The translations under genes and the position numbers were made by a program. Positions 8,437-18,976 of a DNA stretch of 64,000 nucleotides are shown piece after piece. The stretch is from Candidatus Nitrosothermus koennekei. Its GTDB lineage: Archaea > Thermoproteota > Nitrososphaeria > Nitrososphaerales > Nitrosocaldaceae. The stretch spans positions 124,001-188,000 of the forward strand of contig JACAFH010000001.1 of NCBI GenBank assembly GCA_013538715.1. The letters are read 5' to 3'. The notes under the pieces are model-generated. The model saw only the letters and a list, made by a program, of their open reading frames with translations, searched no databases and was not told the DNA's origin. The number at the start of each line of letters is the position of its first letter. The stretch's first letter is position 1.

Positions 8437-9251
8437 AAACTCTTATACTCCTCTTCGCTCATGTGAAATGTATGTTCATCAGCAGGAAACTTACCATTTA
8501 TAACATCTTCTGCATAAAGTTTAATTGCATCCCTTATTATACTTGCTAATTCTGCATATCTCTTCACAAATCTAGGTTTGAATTTTTCATATAAACCAAG
8601 CATATCATGAATAACTATTATCTGTCCATCACATGCATTACCAGATCCTATACCTATGGTTGGAATCGATAACCTCTCACTAATCATCTTTGCTACCTCA
8701 TATGTAACTTGTTCTAATACTATTGAGAATGCTCCTGCATCTTCTAATGCTTTTGCATCTTCCAGTAGTTTTAAGGCAGAATCTTTTGTTAAACCATGAA
8801 CTTTGTAACCATGCCAAAGTGTTGCAGTTTGAGGCTTTAAACCTATATGAGCCATGACTGGTATTCCAGCGTCAACCAACCTTTTAATCCTATCACTCAT
8901 CTCCTTTCCTCCTTCTATCTTTACAGCATCAACATTAGCATACTTTACTAACTTAAATGCATTCTTTAAAGTAGAGGTATCATCTATATGATATGACATG
9001 AATGGCATATCTGCTACTATCATTGCTCTCTTTCTACCCTTTGCTACGCCTTTACAGAATAGTAACATCTCATCCATACTTACTGGTATAGTATTATCAT
9101 ATCCAAGCATTACCATTCCTCCACTATCACCAACTAAAATTATATCAACTAATTCGTCAATAAGAGTAGCAGTAGTATAATCATATGCTGTAATTGCTAC
9201 TATCTTCTTCTTGCCCTTTAATCCTTTTATATAATCAACAGTTATCTTCAT
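8433..9251 (-). CDS. panB: 3-methyl-2-oxobutanoate hydroxymethyltransferase (ketopantoate synthase)
   Basis: 272 aa, normal family length. Forms ketopantoate from 2-oxoisovalerate and methylene-tetrahydro(methano)pterin. TIM-barrel motifs seen: AITAYDYTTATLID at the N-terminus, the metal-binding LVGDSGGMVMLGYDNT, VKIEGG, MAHIGLKPQ and the IGIGSGNACDGQIIVIHDMLG loop region. Coupled by ATGA overlaps to phosphopantothenate synthetase upstream and coaBC downstream. No ketopantoate reductase gene is in the cluster, so that step must be encoded elsewhere. Confidence 0.96.
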   Translation of the reverse strand: MKITVDYIKGLKGKKKIVAITAYDYTTATLIDELVDIILVGDSGGMVMLGYDNTIPVSMDEMLLFCKGVAKGRKRAMIVADMPFMSYHIDDTSTLKNAFKLVKYANVDAVKIEGGKEMSDRIKRLVDAGIPVMAHIGLKPQTATLWHGYKVHGLTKDSALKLLEDAKALEDAGAFSIVLEQVTYEVAKMISERLSIPTIGIGSGNACDGQIIVIHDMLGLYEKFKPRFVKRYAELASIIRDAIKLYAEDVINGKFPADEHTFHMSEEEYKSL

Positions 9252-10003
9252 CTTATCCCTCTTAGTATAGTTTTTAGACTCTCTTCAAGATTCGATTTAT
9301 TATCAAAATTGTCTATAATGGATTGCAACTCTTCTCTATTAACCCTACTATATTCTTGAGCATATTTTATCATTAAAGGTATAACTCTTATAATATTATC
9401 AACTATACTTATCTGAGCAGTAGTAGATGTTCTAGATAAAGGATTCAAATCTATTGCTATAACCTTCTTACCCATCTTTACAAGTGCTTCTGTTCTATCT
9501 CCATCTTCTAATGGAACAAGCACAACATCAGACAAATATATACCATATCTATCAACTATTCTTCTAGCGCTACTTAATTCTTGTATCACTGCATAATTAT
9601 TCTCTTCAACTCCATATATCTTCTTGCTATAATATCTCTTCAACTCTTCTTCTATAATCTTTATCCTCTCCTTACTTCTATAAAATATGTTTATCTCAAT
9701 CTTTGCGTTAATTATCTCTGCAAGATTTGCTATCTCTTTTGAACATAAACATGCCACATTGCCATTTACAGATAATACTGGCTCTTTTGCTAATAATAAT
9801 GCTGCTACTGCTGTTTTGATAGCATTTAGTGCAGTTGAAGTTGTCTTCTCTCCAATAAGGTAATCATATGCTTCACCTCTTCCATGAGCTATTAAACCTT
9901 GTTCAACTACCATACCTTTTCTAAAACATTCAACTAATCTCTCTCTAATCTCTAACGATACTCTTCTAGGATGATCCGATGGTATCAATAATTCTTGCAC
10001 CAT
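9248..10003 (-). CDS. 4-phosphopantoate-beta-alanine ligase (archaeal phosphopantothenate synthetase)
   Basis: 251 aa, the archaeal DUF137 family. Joins 4-phosphopantoate and beta-alanine using ATP, replacing bacterial PanC. Seen: IPSDHPRRVSLEIRERLV at the start, GLIAHGRGEAYDYLIGE, LSVNGNVACL and VLVPLEDGDRTEALVKMGK. The start overlaps the pantoate kinase gene by 38 nt; no later Met precedes the conserved N-terminus, so the overlap appears real. Its stop overlaps the panB start by ATGA. Confidence 0.93.
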   Translation of the reverse strand: MVQELLIPSDHPRRVSLEIRERLVECFRKGMVVEQGLIAHGRGEAYDYLIGEKTTSTALNAIKTAVAALLLAKEPVLSVNGNVACLCSKEIANLAEIINAKIEINIFYRSKERIKIIEEELKRYYSKKIYGVEENNYAVIQELSSARRIVDRYGIYLSDVVLVPLEDGDRTEALVKMGKKVIAIDLNPLSRTSTTAQISIVDNIIRVIPLMIKYAQEYSRVNREELQSIIDNFDNKSNLEESLKTILRGIR

Positions 10004-10868
10004 TATTATCTATCTTTGCTACTATAACCTTTCCATATCTTTCTAGTAATGTTTTAACATATTCAACGTCATTATCACTAACTATAGTAAATATTGTCTC
10101 CCCAAACATTGCAAGAGATGAATTATAACCATGCTCTAATAATTCATCCATGATTGAGTAGCACTTCTTACTCATAAATTTTACCGATCTTGCAAATCTA
10201 GATGAGAGATCTAGAAAATTATCTATCGTAGGATTTGAATCTAATTTTGTTAGCATCTTACCGCCAATTCCATTTATTAAAGAGATCTTATTTGTAAGAA
10301 ACTCTTTTGTTGAGATAGCATCTAAGCAGAGTACAATAACATTATCCTTATCATAATCAAGTTTCTTTACTTTAGATATGCCTGGTGCTCCAGCCTCTAA
10401 TCTCATCTCAAAACCTCCATGATATTCAGCAACTACTGTCCCCATACCACACTTGCACTCAAGATCTGCTATATGAGCAATCTGTGCAGCATGTAATTTA
10501 TCAAACAATTGTAAGGCATCATTTAATGCATATGATAAACTTAATGCAGCAGCACCACTACTGCCTATTCCATATCCAATTGGTATGTCTATATAATGTT
10601 TTATGGTAAGATCAAATCTCTTTTTAAGTAATGATAGATAGTATCTTGCTACATACAACGACACATCTGCATTGTTAACAATTTTATCATTGATATAGAT
10701 TGAGATATTATTTTTATTACTCTCCCTTAATGAGATACATGTTAATACACCTTTATTTATACATACTCCTGCACCTCTAGAACCTATACTTAAAGTATCA
10801 CCATGTTTAATGGGAAATTCAACAAATCCTGTAATATGCCCTGGTGCAAATGCTTTATGCATAAGCAA
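9966..10868 (-). CDS. pantoate kinase (GHMP family)
   Basis: 300 aa. Phosphorylates pantoate to 4-phosphopantoate in the archaeal CoA route. GHMP features: N-terminal AFAPGHITGFVEF, the ATP-binding IPIGYGIGSSGAAALSLS at about residues 93-110, and a C-terminal ACT-like half. First gene of the CoA operon. A TATA-like tract near 10885-10895 lies about 27 nt before the ATG, divergent from the promoter of the AbrB-PhoU gene. Confidence 0.92.
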   Translation of the reverse strand: MLMHKAFAPGHITGFVEFPIKHGDTLSIGSRGAGVCINKGVLTCISLRESNKNNISIYINDKIVNNADVSLYVARYYLSLLKKRFDLTIKHYIDIPIGYGIGSSGAAALSLSYALNDALQLFDKLHAAQIAHIADLECKCGMGTVVAEYHGGFEMRLEAGAPGISKVKKLDYDKDNVIVLCLDAISTKEFLTNKISLINGIGGKMLTKLDSNPTIDNFLDLSSRFARSVKFMSKKCYSIMDELLEHGYNSSLAMFGETIFTIVSDNDVEYVKTLLERYGKVIVAKIDNNGARIIDTIGSS

Positions 10869-10884
10869 GACTTAAATAAAGATA

Positions 10885-10906
10885 TATATATAAATGTCGT
10901 TTAAAA
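10885..10906. promoter_or_regulatory. divergent core promoters, CoA operon and AbrB-PhoU gene
   Basis: Only 56 bp separates two divergent genes. TTTATATATA on the minus strand (about 10885-10895) is ~27 nt from the pantoate kinase ATG at 10868; TTTAAAA on the plus strand (about 10899-10906) is ~27 nt before the TTG at 10925. The two promoters nearly touch, so the polymerases may interfere with each other. Confidence 0.5.
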
Positions 10907-10924
10907 AATATAAATTGATATAAA

Positions 10925-11859
10925 TTGAGATATTATAGAAAGGTACAAAAGATAGGCAGTAGTATGCTAGTATCTCTTCCAAAAGAATGGGTAATAGAGA
11001 ATGAACTAAGTAAGGGGAGTGTATTATTGGTTGATGTAGGAAATGATATAATAATTCGCTCTAAAAGAGAGAGTAAGAGTAAAGAAGCTGTAATAAATTA
11101 TCCATCTAGATATGGTGACATGCCATTAAAAGAGATAACTGGAGCCTATCTACTAGGTTATGATATAATTTTAGTAAAAGGAGAGAATTCTATCTCGTAT
11201 AATGATAGAGAGTTGATAAAGGATGCTATAAAGAGATTAGTAGGTTTAGAGATAATAGATGAGGATGCTCATAATATAAAAGCGCAGTTCTTATTAGATG
11301 CCACTACTTTAGATCCTAGAAAGATTTTACAGAGAATAAATAGTATAATAAATGGTATGTATAAAGATACCATCTCGTCATTTAATAACAAAAATGATTC
11401 TATAATGAAGATAATTAGAGTTAGGGATGAAGAGATCAATAGACAATATTTTCTGCTAGTTAGATTCCTAAGGAGTGCTTTACTTGATAACACTTTGGCT
11501 GAGAGAATAAATCTTACTAGTATAGATATATTAGATTATAGGATAGCCGCAAATTTATTTGAAGGAGTTGGAGATTCTATAGTAGAATTAGCAAGACTGG
11601 TTGCAAATACTAAGGATGTAGAAATGGATGTTATAGATACCGCTTTGATGATAGGAAAACTTCAATCATTGGCAGTAAATGCATTCCTTAATAATAATAG
11701 GGCATATTCCATTCAAGTAATTAATGAGTATAATACGCTAAATAATATATTTGAGAAGATGAAGAGTCATAAGGATGCTTCTACACTAAATATAATATAT
11801 ATGCTTGATAGAATAGCAAAAGCATGGACTGATGTAGCAGATCTGGTAAAGACTATAGA

Positions 11860-11863
<4 letters not shown>
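10925..11863 (+). CDS. AbrB-PhoU fusion, phosphate-type transcriptional/transport regulator
   Basis: 312 aa. Residues 1-50 are a SpoVT/AbrB swapped-hairpin DNA-binding domain (KVQKIGSSMLVSLPKEWVIENELSKG), followed by a PhoU-like all-helical region of about 220 residues with the typical acidic metal-binding helices (NLFEGVGDSIVELARL, DRIAKAWTDVADLV). Such fusions are common in Nitrososphaerota and are annotated as phosphate uptake regulators; the target genes are unknown. The start is TTG: no ATG is available before the conserved N-terminus and a TATA-like box lies 20-27 nt upstream. Its stop overlaps the stop of the convergent aminopeptidase gene. Confidence 0.85.
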
Positions 11864-14349
<2,486 letters not shown>

Positions 14350-14540
14350 TGAGAAAGGAAGAGATAATGGGATTTATTAAAATAACGTTTAGAATTATAA
14401 GAGCTTATTAATGATAATTTAGATTAATCTATATATATCTTAGTAGAAATACTAAATAATTATTAAAATATAATATATATTTGTAGGAAGATAAGTCTAA
14501 AAAATATAATATTGTAATAAGTTTAATATTCAAGGATAGA

Positions 14541-16019
14541 TTATCTGTGTTTTATTATAGTAAATACAATATTTAGTATATAACGTACCTCCTCAATTCT
14601 TACTGCTCTCAATCCAAGTGATGCTATTGAGTATATGATTACTGATACTAACAATGTATATAATGTGTTAAATGATGAGGAGATGATGTAGCCTATACCA
14701 ACCGCTATAGATATAGATATTACTGGCCTGAATATGCCTACTGAAATAGTAAAAGACTCTTTTTTAATATGAATATATAATAGAATAAGGTTTGTTAACG
14801 AGCCTAATAGTAATGCAATAGCAGCGCCATCCATATAAAAGAGTAATGCTAGTAATGGTGTTAATACTATTATAATAATCGAGGATATTATGCTCCTTAT
14901 TGCTACCTCTTTTGCCTTGTTTACTGCATTAAGTATAGATATCATTAGATTATTAATAGAAGTTATCATATATGCTATTACAAGTATTCTTAATGAAGTA
15001 GCAGCATCAATATAATCTCTAGAGATTATACTAAGAATATAGTTAGGCTCTATTATTAGTAACAATATTATAAAACCATTGAATGTTAGTGCAATTCTTA
15101 AAACAGTATTAAAGATAGATCTTATGTTTTCTCTATTACTATTCCTTGTTAACTCTTCTGATGCTACTGGTAATAATATGCTAGAAACAGAGTATATGAC
15201 ACTACCCACTATTTGTGCTATTAAAGATGCTATGCCATAAAATGCAGACCATTCTATACTATATGAACCTAGAGTTATTATGCCTATCTGAGATGTTAGA
15301 GTATTTATGCCACTTACTACATAATTAAAGCCAGAGAAACTTAGAATATGTTTTAAACCTTCACCCTTATTTGGAACATTGTTAGTATTATAATCTTTAG
15401 TAACTCTATGAACAATGAGATAACCTAATAATGAGTTAGTAAACGCAGCTATTGCAAATCCAGTAAGTATACCAAATTCTTTTAAACCATAAATGATCAA
15501 TGATATTGATATAAGTAATCTAAGAGCTTGAAATATTAACGATATAATTAATATATACTGCGTCTTATGTAATCCTTGGTATACCCCATTCAAGATAGCT
15601 ACTATACTCTGTGCAGGTAGGAATGTCAAGGCTGCAAATGTTAATAAGATTGTTAGAGATGGATTATTGTAAATATAAGTCGCAATATAATTGGATAAGA
15701 GAGATAAGATTATAGCAACTACTAAACCAATTATTAATGTAATTATTATACCAAATTTTATTAATCTCTTTGTGTATGTATGCATGTTCTTTGCTTTGTA
15801 TTCTGCAACATATTTTGCTAATGTCACTTGTATTCCATTAGCAGAGAATCCTATTATCGATGTTACAAAGGCTATAACTATCATAATTCTACCAATACTT
15901 TCTGCCTCTACGATCTTCGCAAGTATTAGCCAGAACAATGCCCCAATCATAGTGTTAACTAAGTTACTTAAGAGCATAAAAGATGAACCTTTTGCAAGTC
16001 TCTCGAATGGTTTATCCAT
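14541..16019 (-). CDS. polysaccharide flippase, Wzx/MVF-type
   Basis: 492 aa, about 12-14 transmembrane helices throughout. The N-terminus (FERLAKGSSFMLLSNLVNTMIGALFWLILAKI) is the usual start of polysaccharide biosynthesis/O-antigen exporters of the MATE/MOP superfamily, which flip lipid-linked glycans across the membrane. No close pathway partner lies next to it; the glycosyltransferases, epimerase and sulfotransferase at 56-62 kb are candidates for supplying its substrate, which is inference only. About 190 bp of AT-rich spacer separates it from the aminopeptidase start. Confidence 0.88.
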   Translation of the reverse strand: MDKPFERLAKGSSFMLLSNLVNTMIGALFWLILAKIVEAESIGRIMIVIAFVTSIIGFSANGIQVTLAKYVAEYKAKNMHTYTKRLIKFGIIITLIIGLVVAIILSLLSNYIATYIYNNPSLTILLTFAALTFLPAQSIVAILNGVYQGLHKTQYILIISLIFQALRLLISISLIIYGLKEFGILTGFAIAAFTNSLLGYLIVHRVTKDYNTNNVPNKGEGLKHILSFSGFNYVVSGINTLTSQIGIITLGSYSIEWSAFYGIASLIAQIVGSVIYSVSSILLPVASEELTRNSNRENIRSIFNTVLRIALTFNGFIILLLIIEPNYILSIISRDYIDAATSLRILVIAYMITSINNLMISILNAVNKAKEVAIRSIISSIIIIVLTPLLALLFYMDGAAIALLLGSLTNLILLYIHIKKESFTISVGIFRPVISISIAVGIGYIISSSFNTLYTLLVSVIIYSIASLGLRAVRIEEVRYILNIVFTIIKHR

Positions 16020-16274
16020 TACTAATTTACACTCTATCTAGTTATATCTTTGCAAGAGTATAAAAAGATTAATAACAAGAAAAAAGGATTATAATACTAA
16101 TCAGATTATCATATAAAGACGAAATGTATAGATTATTTTTTATTTATAACAGTTTTTCATATTTATGATATATAAATAATTAGTATAGGATTTGTATTAA
16201 TATTAATATTTTATCAATTTAATATTTAATATATTATGTTAACATTTATTATATGCATCGAGCTTGAACTCTAT

Positions 16275-16379
16275 ATGAAAAGAAATGATAGTATAAAATG
16301 TAAATATTGCAATAGCATATTTCTAGACAACAAACATCTTGAGAAGCATACTAAGATAGCACATGCTAAAGGAAGATAG
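16275..16379 (+). CDS. tiny C2H2 zinc-finger protein
   Basis: 34 aa. The whole protein is one zinc finger, CKYC-x12-HTKIAH (C9, C12, H25, H30), with a basic tail AKGR. Single-finger microproteins of this type occur widely in Archaea and are thought to bind nucleic acid. A longer start at 16236 would add 13 hydrophobic residues not belonging to the finger, so the later ATG is preferred. It sits 43 nt before an intron-containing tRNA gene. The roughly 250 bp before it (16020-16274) hold only AT-rich DNA. Confidence 0.65.
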   Translation: MKRNDSIKCKYCNSIFLDNKHLEKHTKIAHAKGR

Positions 16380-16421
16380 ATATAAATTTGTTAATAAACT
16401 CTGTTTATCTTGCCATGCCCT

Positions 16422-16578
16422 GGGGTCGTATCTATAGCGATAAGCCTAGCACGGCATGGCGACAGTGTAACCGCTAAGGGCTCCAGATGTTGCAATGGGT
16501 CATCTGACGAAAGAATGATGTTGATCTGGAGCTGCAGGGCTGACCCGTAGGTCAGGGGTTCAAATCCCCTCGACCCCA
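16422..16578 (+). tRNA. tRNA-Trp (anticodon CCA) with anticodon-loop intron and probable second insertion
   Basis: Acceptor GGGGTCG (16422-16428) pairs with CGACCCC (16571-16577), discriminator A. T arm AGGGG-TTCAAAT-CCCCT. Anticodon loop CTCCAGA gives CCA at 16483-16485. The 3' anticodon strand follows A16543, so a 56-nt intron can be placed at 16487-16542 (canonical 37/38 site). GCTCCAGAT around the anticodon is perfectly complementary to ATCTGGAGC inside the intron, as expected for a bulge-helix-bulge. After removing it the 5' half is still about 26-28 nt too long between positions 9 and 27, suggesting a second intron in the D arm whose ends I cannot fix. One A-G mismatch remains in the anticodon stem. 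Confidence 0.8.
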
Positions 16579-16652
16579 TTATTAATTGGTATGTGTGTAT
16601 AACCATAAGAGGATAATAGAGTACTGGCTAAGAAGGATAAAGGAAGCATGAT

Positions 16653-16865
16653 ATGACTACAAGCAAATTCATTGATGCATTAAGGTTAGCAGGTATAGGA
16701 GAGAGTAAGCTCCAATCATACACTCAATTCATATTATCATGAAGATGGCTAAGCATAGTAGAACTAACAAGAGATTATATAGATAGGATAGCAAGAGTTA
16801 GCCTATCAACTATAGCATTAAGGACATTGAAGAGACGTTTTAATCACACTATCATAATGACGTGA
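16653..16865 (+). pseudogene. short broken reading frame downstream of tRNA-Trp
   Basis: Seventy codons in one frame interrupted by a TGA at 16740-16742. The first part reads MTTSKFIDALRLAGIGESKL, which is vaguely like the N-terminal SAM-like helices of tyrosine recombinases; the second part is basic and helical (RDYIDRIARVSLSTIALRTL). Both halves have coding-like composition and share a frame, so this may be the remnant of a gene, possibly an integrase at a tRNA site. Equally it may be chance; no second half of a recombinase is present. Confidence 0.3.
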
Positions 16866-16962
16866 CAGATTGTTCATATACTCTTTAAGAAATGTTATGC
16901 TTTGTTACATATGTTAATACAGCAAATCTACTATTGATACTCTAGTATATAATCTGCTTTAG

Positions 16963-17073
16963 TTATGCAAAAGTAATAATTTCTATAACATAATAATCAT
17001 TTCGTAAGATGTGAACTAAGGCTATACTTCTTGCCTCCTCTACTGATCCGTTGTCTGATAAGATGTTTCGCAT
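16963..17073 (-). CDS. possible small protein or gene fragment
   Basis: 36-codon frame beginning MRNILSDNGSVEEARSIALV and ending IEIITFA. The frame is open for 12 codons before the Met (SKIGSGTE...), so it may be a fragment of a longer decayed gene. The pattern of an acidic helix followed by a hydrophobic strand looks protein-like, but no family is recognised and there is no clear promoter. Confidence 0.25.
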   Translation of the reverse strand: MRNILSDNGSVEEARSIALVHILRNDYYVIEIITFA

Positions 17074-17364
17074 CTCTGTTCCAGACCCAATTTTAGAATG
17101 TTCTTTGCTATATTATGTTTATATCAAGATACATATATCATAACATGCATATTGAGAGATAAGTTTGAGCATCTGCAATGTAGAGCATGTATTGATAACT
17201 AATTTATTGCACTAGGCAGTAAGTGACATTTATTGCTAGATATGGTTCTTAACTATTTTTAATATTCAACCCGGTTGCTTCTTTGTTCTCCATACCCTTC
17301 ATTAGACTAATCTATGAACATACTATAGAAAGACATTAATGCTATCGACTGTTCATTTTAATAG

Positions 17365-17856
17365 ATGAAGAAACCAAGAAAACCACCATCGGATGAGAAT
17401 CAGAAGAAGAAACTTGATAAGAAACAATTATTAATGTTACCAATAGCTGCTTCTGTAGGTCTCATTATAGTATTTATAATGACACAATTTACTCCAAAGA
17501 TATTAGAAGAATGTTTAGTAAGTGATGATAATATCTATAGTAAGCATATACATCTAGAGGTATTACTTGATGGGGAAAGAATGGATATACCAGATGATCT
17601 AGGATTTAATGAGAATTGTATAAAGCCAATACATCTTCATGGTGAAAATGATATACATGTATTATATAATAAGGAGATAAGGATAACATTGTATGAATTC
17701 ATCAAATTGTGGAACATTAATCTTGATAGTTACGAGGTATCAATATTTGTAAAGACTGCTGATAGTGAAGAGTTCCAACCATTCCATGGTTCACCAAAAT
17801 CATTGCCATTAGATGATAAGATGAGTATAAGATTTGAATTAAAGAGTAAGAGATGA
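17365..17856 (+). CDS. membrane-anchored extracytoplasmic His-rich protein
   Basis: 163 aa. A basic, charged N-terminus (1-22) precedes one transmembrane segment at about 24-42; the rest is outside the cell. The external domain has HIHLEVLLDG, a Cys in NENCIKPIHLHGENDIHV, and TLYEFIKLW. This matches a family common in Nitrososphaerota and some bacteria with the pattern H-x-H ... C-x-PIH-x-H ... IHV, whose histidines suggest metal binding, perhaps copper. Metal binding is inference. It is followed 28-37 nt later by the dehydrogenase gene in the same direction, which has its own TATA-like box. Confidence 0.7.
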   Translation: MKKPRKPPSDENQKKKLDKKQLLMLPIAASVGLIIVFIMTQFTPKILEECLVSDDNIYSKHIHLEVLLDGERMDIPDDLGFNENCIKPIHLHGENDIHVLYNKEIRITLYEFIKLWNINLDSYEVSIFVKTADSEEFQPFHGSPKSLPLDDKMSIRFELKSKR

Positions 17857-17893
17857 GAAGAGTTAAATATAAAATGTATACTTCATGCTTGCT

Positions 17894-18907
17894 ATGAAAG
17901 CAGCCATAATCAAAGGTGATGGAACTGGACCAGAATTAGTAGATTCTATGCTTCATGTTCTAAAGAGTTGTAACACAGGAGTTGAGTTACTATTATGTGA
18001 AGCAGGATCAGAGCATTGGCAGAAACATGGAGGTTCTTCCTACATACCAGAAGAGACATGGAAACTATTAAAGGAAAGTAACGCTTGTTTCAAAGGACCA
18101 ACAACAACTATACCAGATCCTAATGCACCAAGGAGTGTAGCAGTAACTATAAGACAGTATTTTGAGTTATATGCTAATATAAGACCTATTAAGACATATG
18201 GAAAGAGTGAGAGAAAGCTAGATTTTGTATGTGTAAGGGAGGCTACAGAAGGTCTGTATACTGGTTTGGAGTTTAAGATAGGAGATGATGCTGCAATAGC
18301 TATGAGAAAGATAACAAGAAAAGGCTGTAATAGAATAGTCAAAAGAGGATTTGAAGAAGCGAAGAATAGAAATTTTAAGAAGATAATAGCAATTACAAAG
18401 CGTAATATACTAAAAGAGACAGATGGCATCTTTATGCAAGAAGTCGAGAGAGTAAGTAAAGATTACTCTGCTATAGAAGTAGAGGAGTATTATATAGATA
18501 ATATATGCCAACAACTGGTAAAGAATCCTGAAAGGTTTAATCATTGTGTCTTGTTAAGCACTAATCTATTTATGGATATAGTATCTGAAGCAGCATCTGG
18601 AAATGTTGGTTCAATAGGAAATGTATACTCTGCAAATCTTGGTGATAAATACGCTATGTTTGAACCAGCACATGGAAGTGCTCCAAAATATAAGGGCATG
18701 AATAAAGTCAATCCTACAGCAACAATACTCTCTGGAGCATGGATGTTAGCATATCTAGGAGAAAAGGATATAGCAGATGCTATATTTAAAGCAGCTGAAG
18801 AAGTTATAGAAGAAGGTAAGTATGTAACTTATGATTTAGGAGGTAATGCTGGAACTAGAGAGATGAGTGAAGCTATAGCAAAAAGAGCAATGAAGATATT
18901 ATCATGA
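17894..18907 (+). CDS. isocitrate/isopropylmalate-type dehydrogenase
   Basis: 337 aa from the ATG at 17894; an ATG 9 nt earlier exists, but the TTAAATATAA box near 17862-17871 lies about 27 nt from the second ATG, and MKAAIIKGDGTGPEL is the normal family start. Beta-decarboxylating NAD(P)-dependent dehydrogenase: GDGTGPE nucleotide region, R-x(8,9)-R substrate arginines around IRPIKTY and VREATEGLYTG, active-site AITKRNILKETDG, and FEPAHGSAPKYKGMNKVNPTA. Substrate could be isocitrate, homoisocitrate or 3-isopropylmalate; leuCD lies 6 kb away but is not adjacent, so the choice is open. Confidence 0.85.
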   Translation: MKAAIIKGDGTGPELVDSMLHVLKSCNTGVELLLCEAGSEHWQKHGGSSYIPEETWKLLKESNACFKGPTTTIPDPNAPRSVAVTIRQYFELYANIRPIKTYGKSERKLDFVCVREATEGLYTGLEFKIGDDAAIAMRKITRKGCNRIVKRGFEEAKNRNFKKIIAITKRNILKETDGIFMQEVERVSKDYSAIEVEEYYIDNICQQLVKNPERFNHCVLLSTNLFMDIVSEAASGNVGSIGNVYSANLGDKYAMFEPAHGSAPKYKGMNKVNPTATILSGAWMLAYLGEKDIADAIFKAAEEVIEEGKYVTYDLGGNAGTREMSEAIAKRAMKILS

Positions 18908-18976
18908 TTATTGTTAAGATGATTAATAGAATAAGGTTAAATCAAACCTTTTTTATATGGATGCTCTGTAAGAATC

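Larger units (their letters stand above)
16579..17364. other. gene-poor region after tRNA-Trp
   Basis: About 790 bp without an intact gene of normal size. It contains the broken frame at 16653-16865 and the short minus-strand frame at 16963-17073, otherwise AT-rich sequence. No terminal repeat, direct repeat of the tRNA 3' end, or transposase is visible, so no mobile element boundary can be drawn. Confidence 0.5.

Noticed and set aside
16391-16606. 71-codon minus-strand frame across the tRNA-Trp gene
   Set aside because: It is a shadow of the structured tRNA and its intron; no protein-like features.
16579-17364. Integrated mobile element with attachment sites
   Set aside because: No integrase domain, no duplicated tRNA end and no inverted repeats found; only possible remnants.
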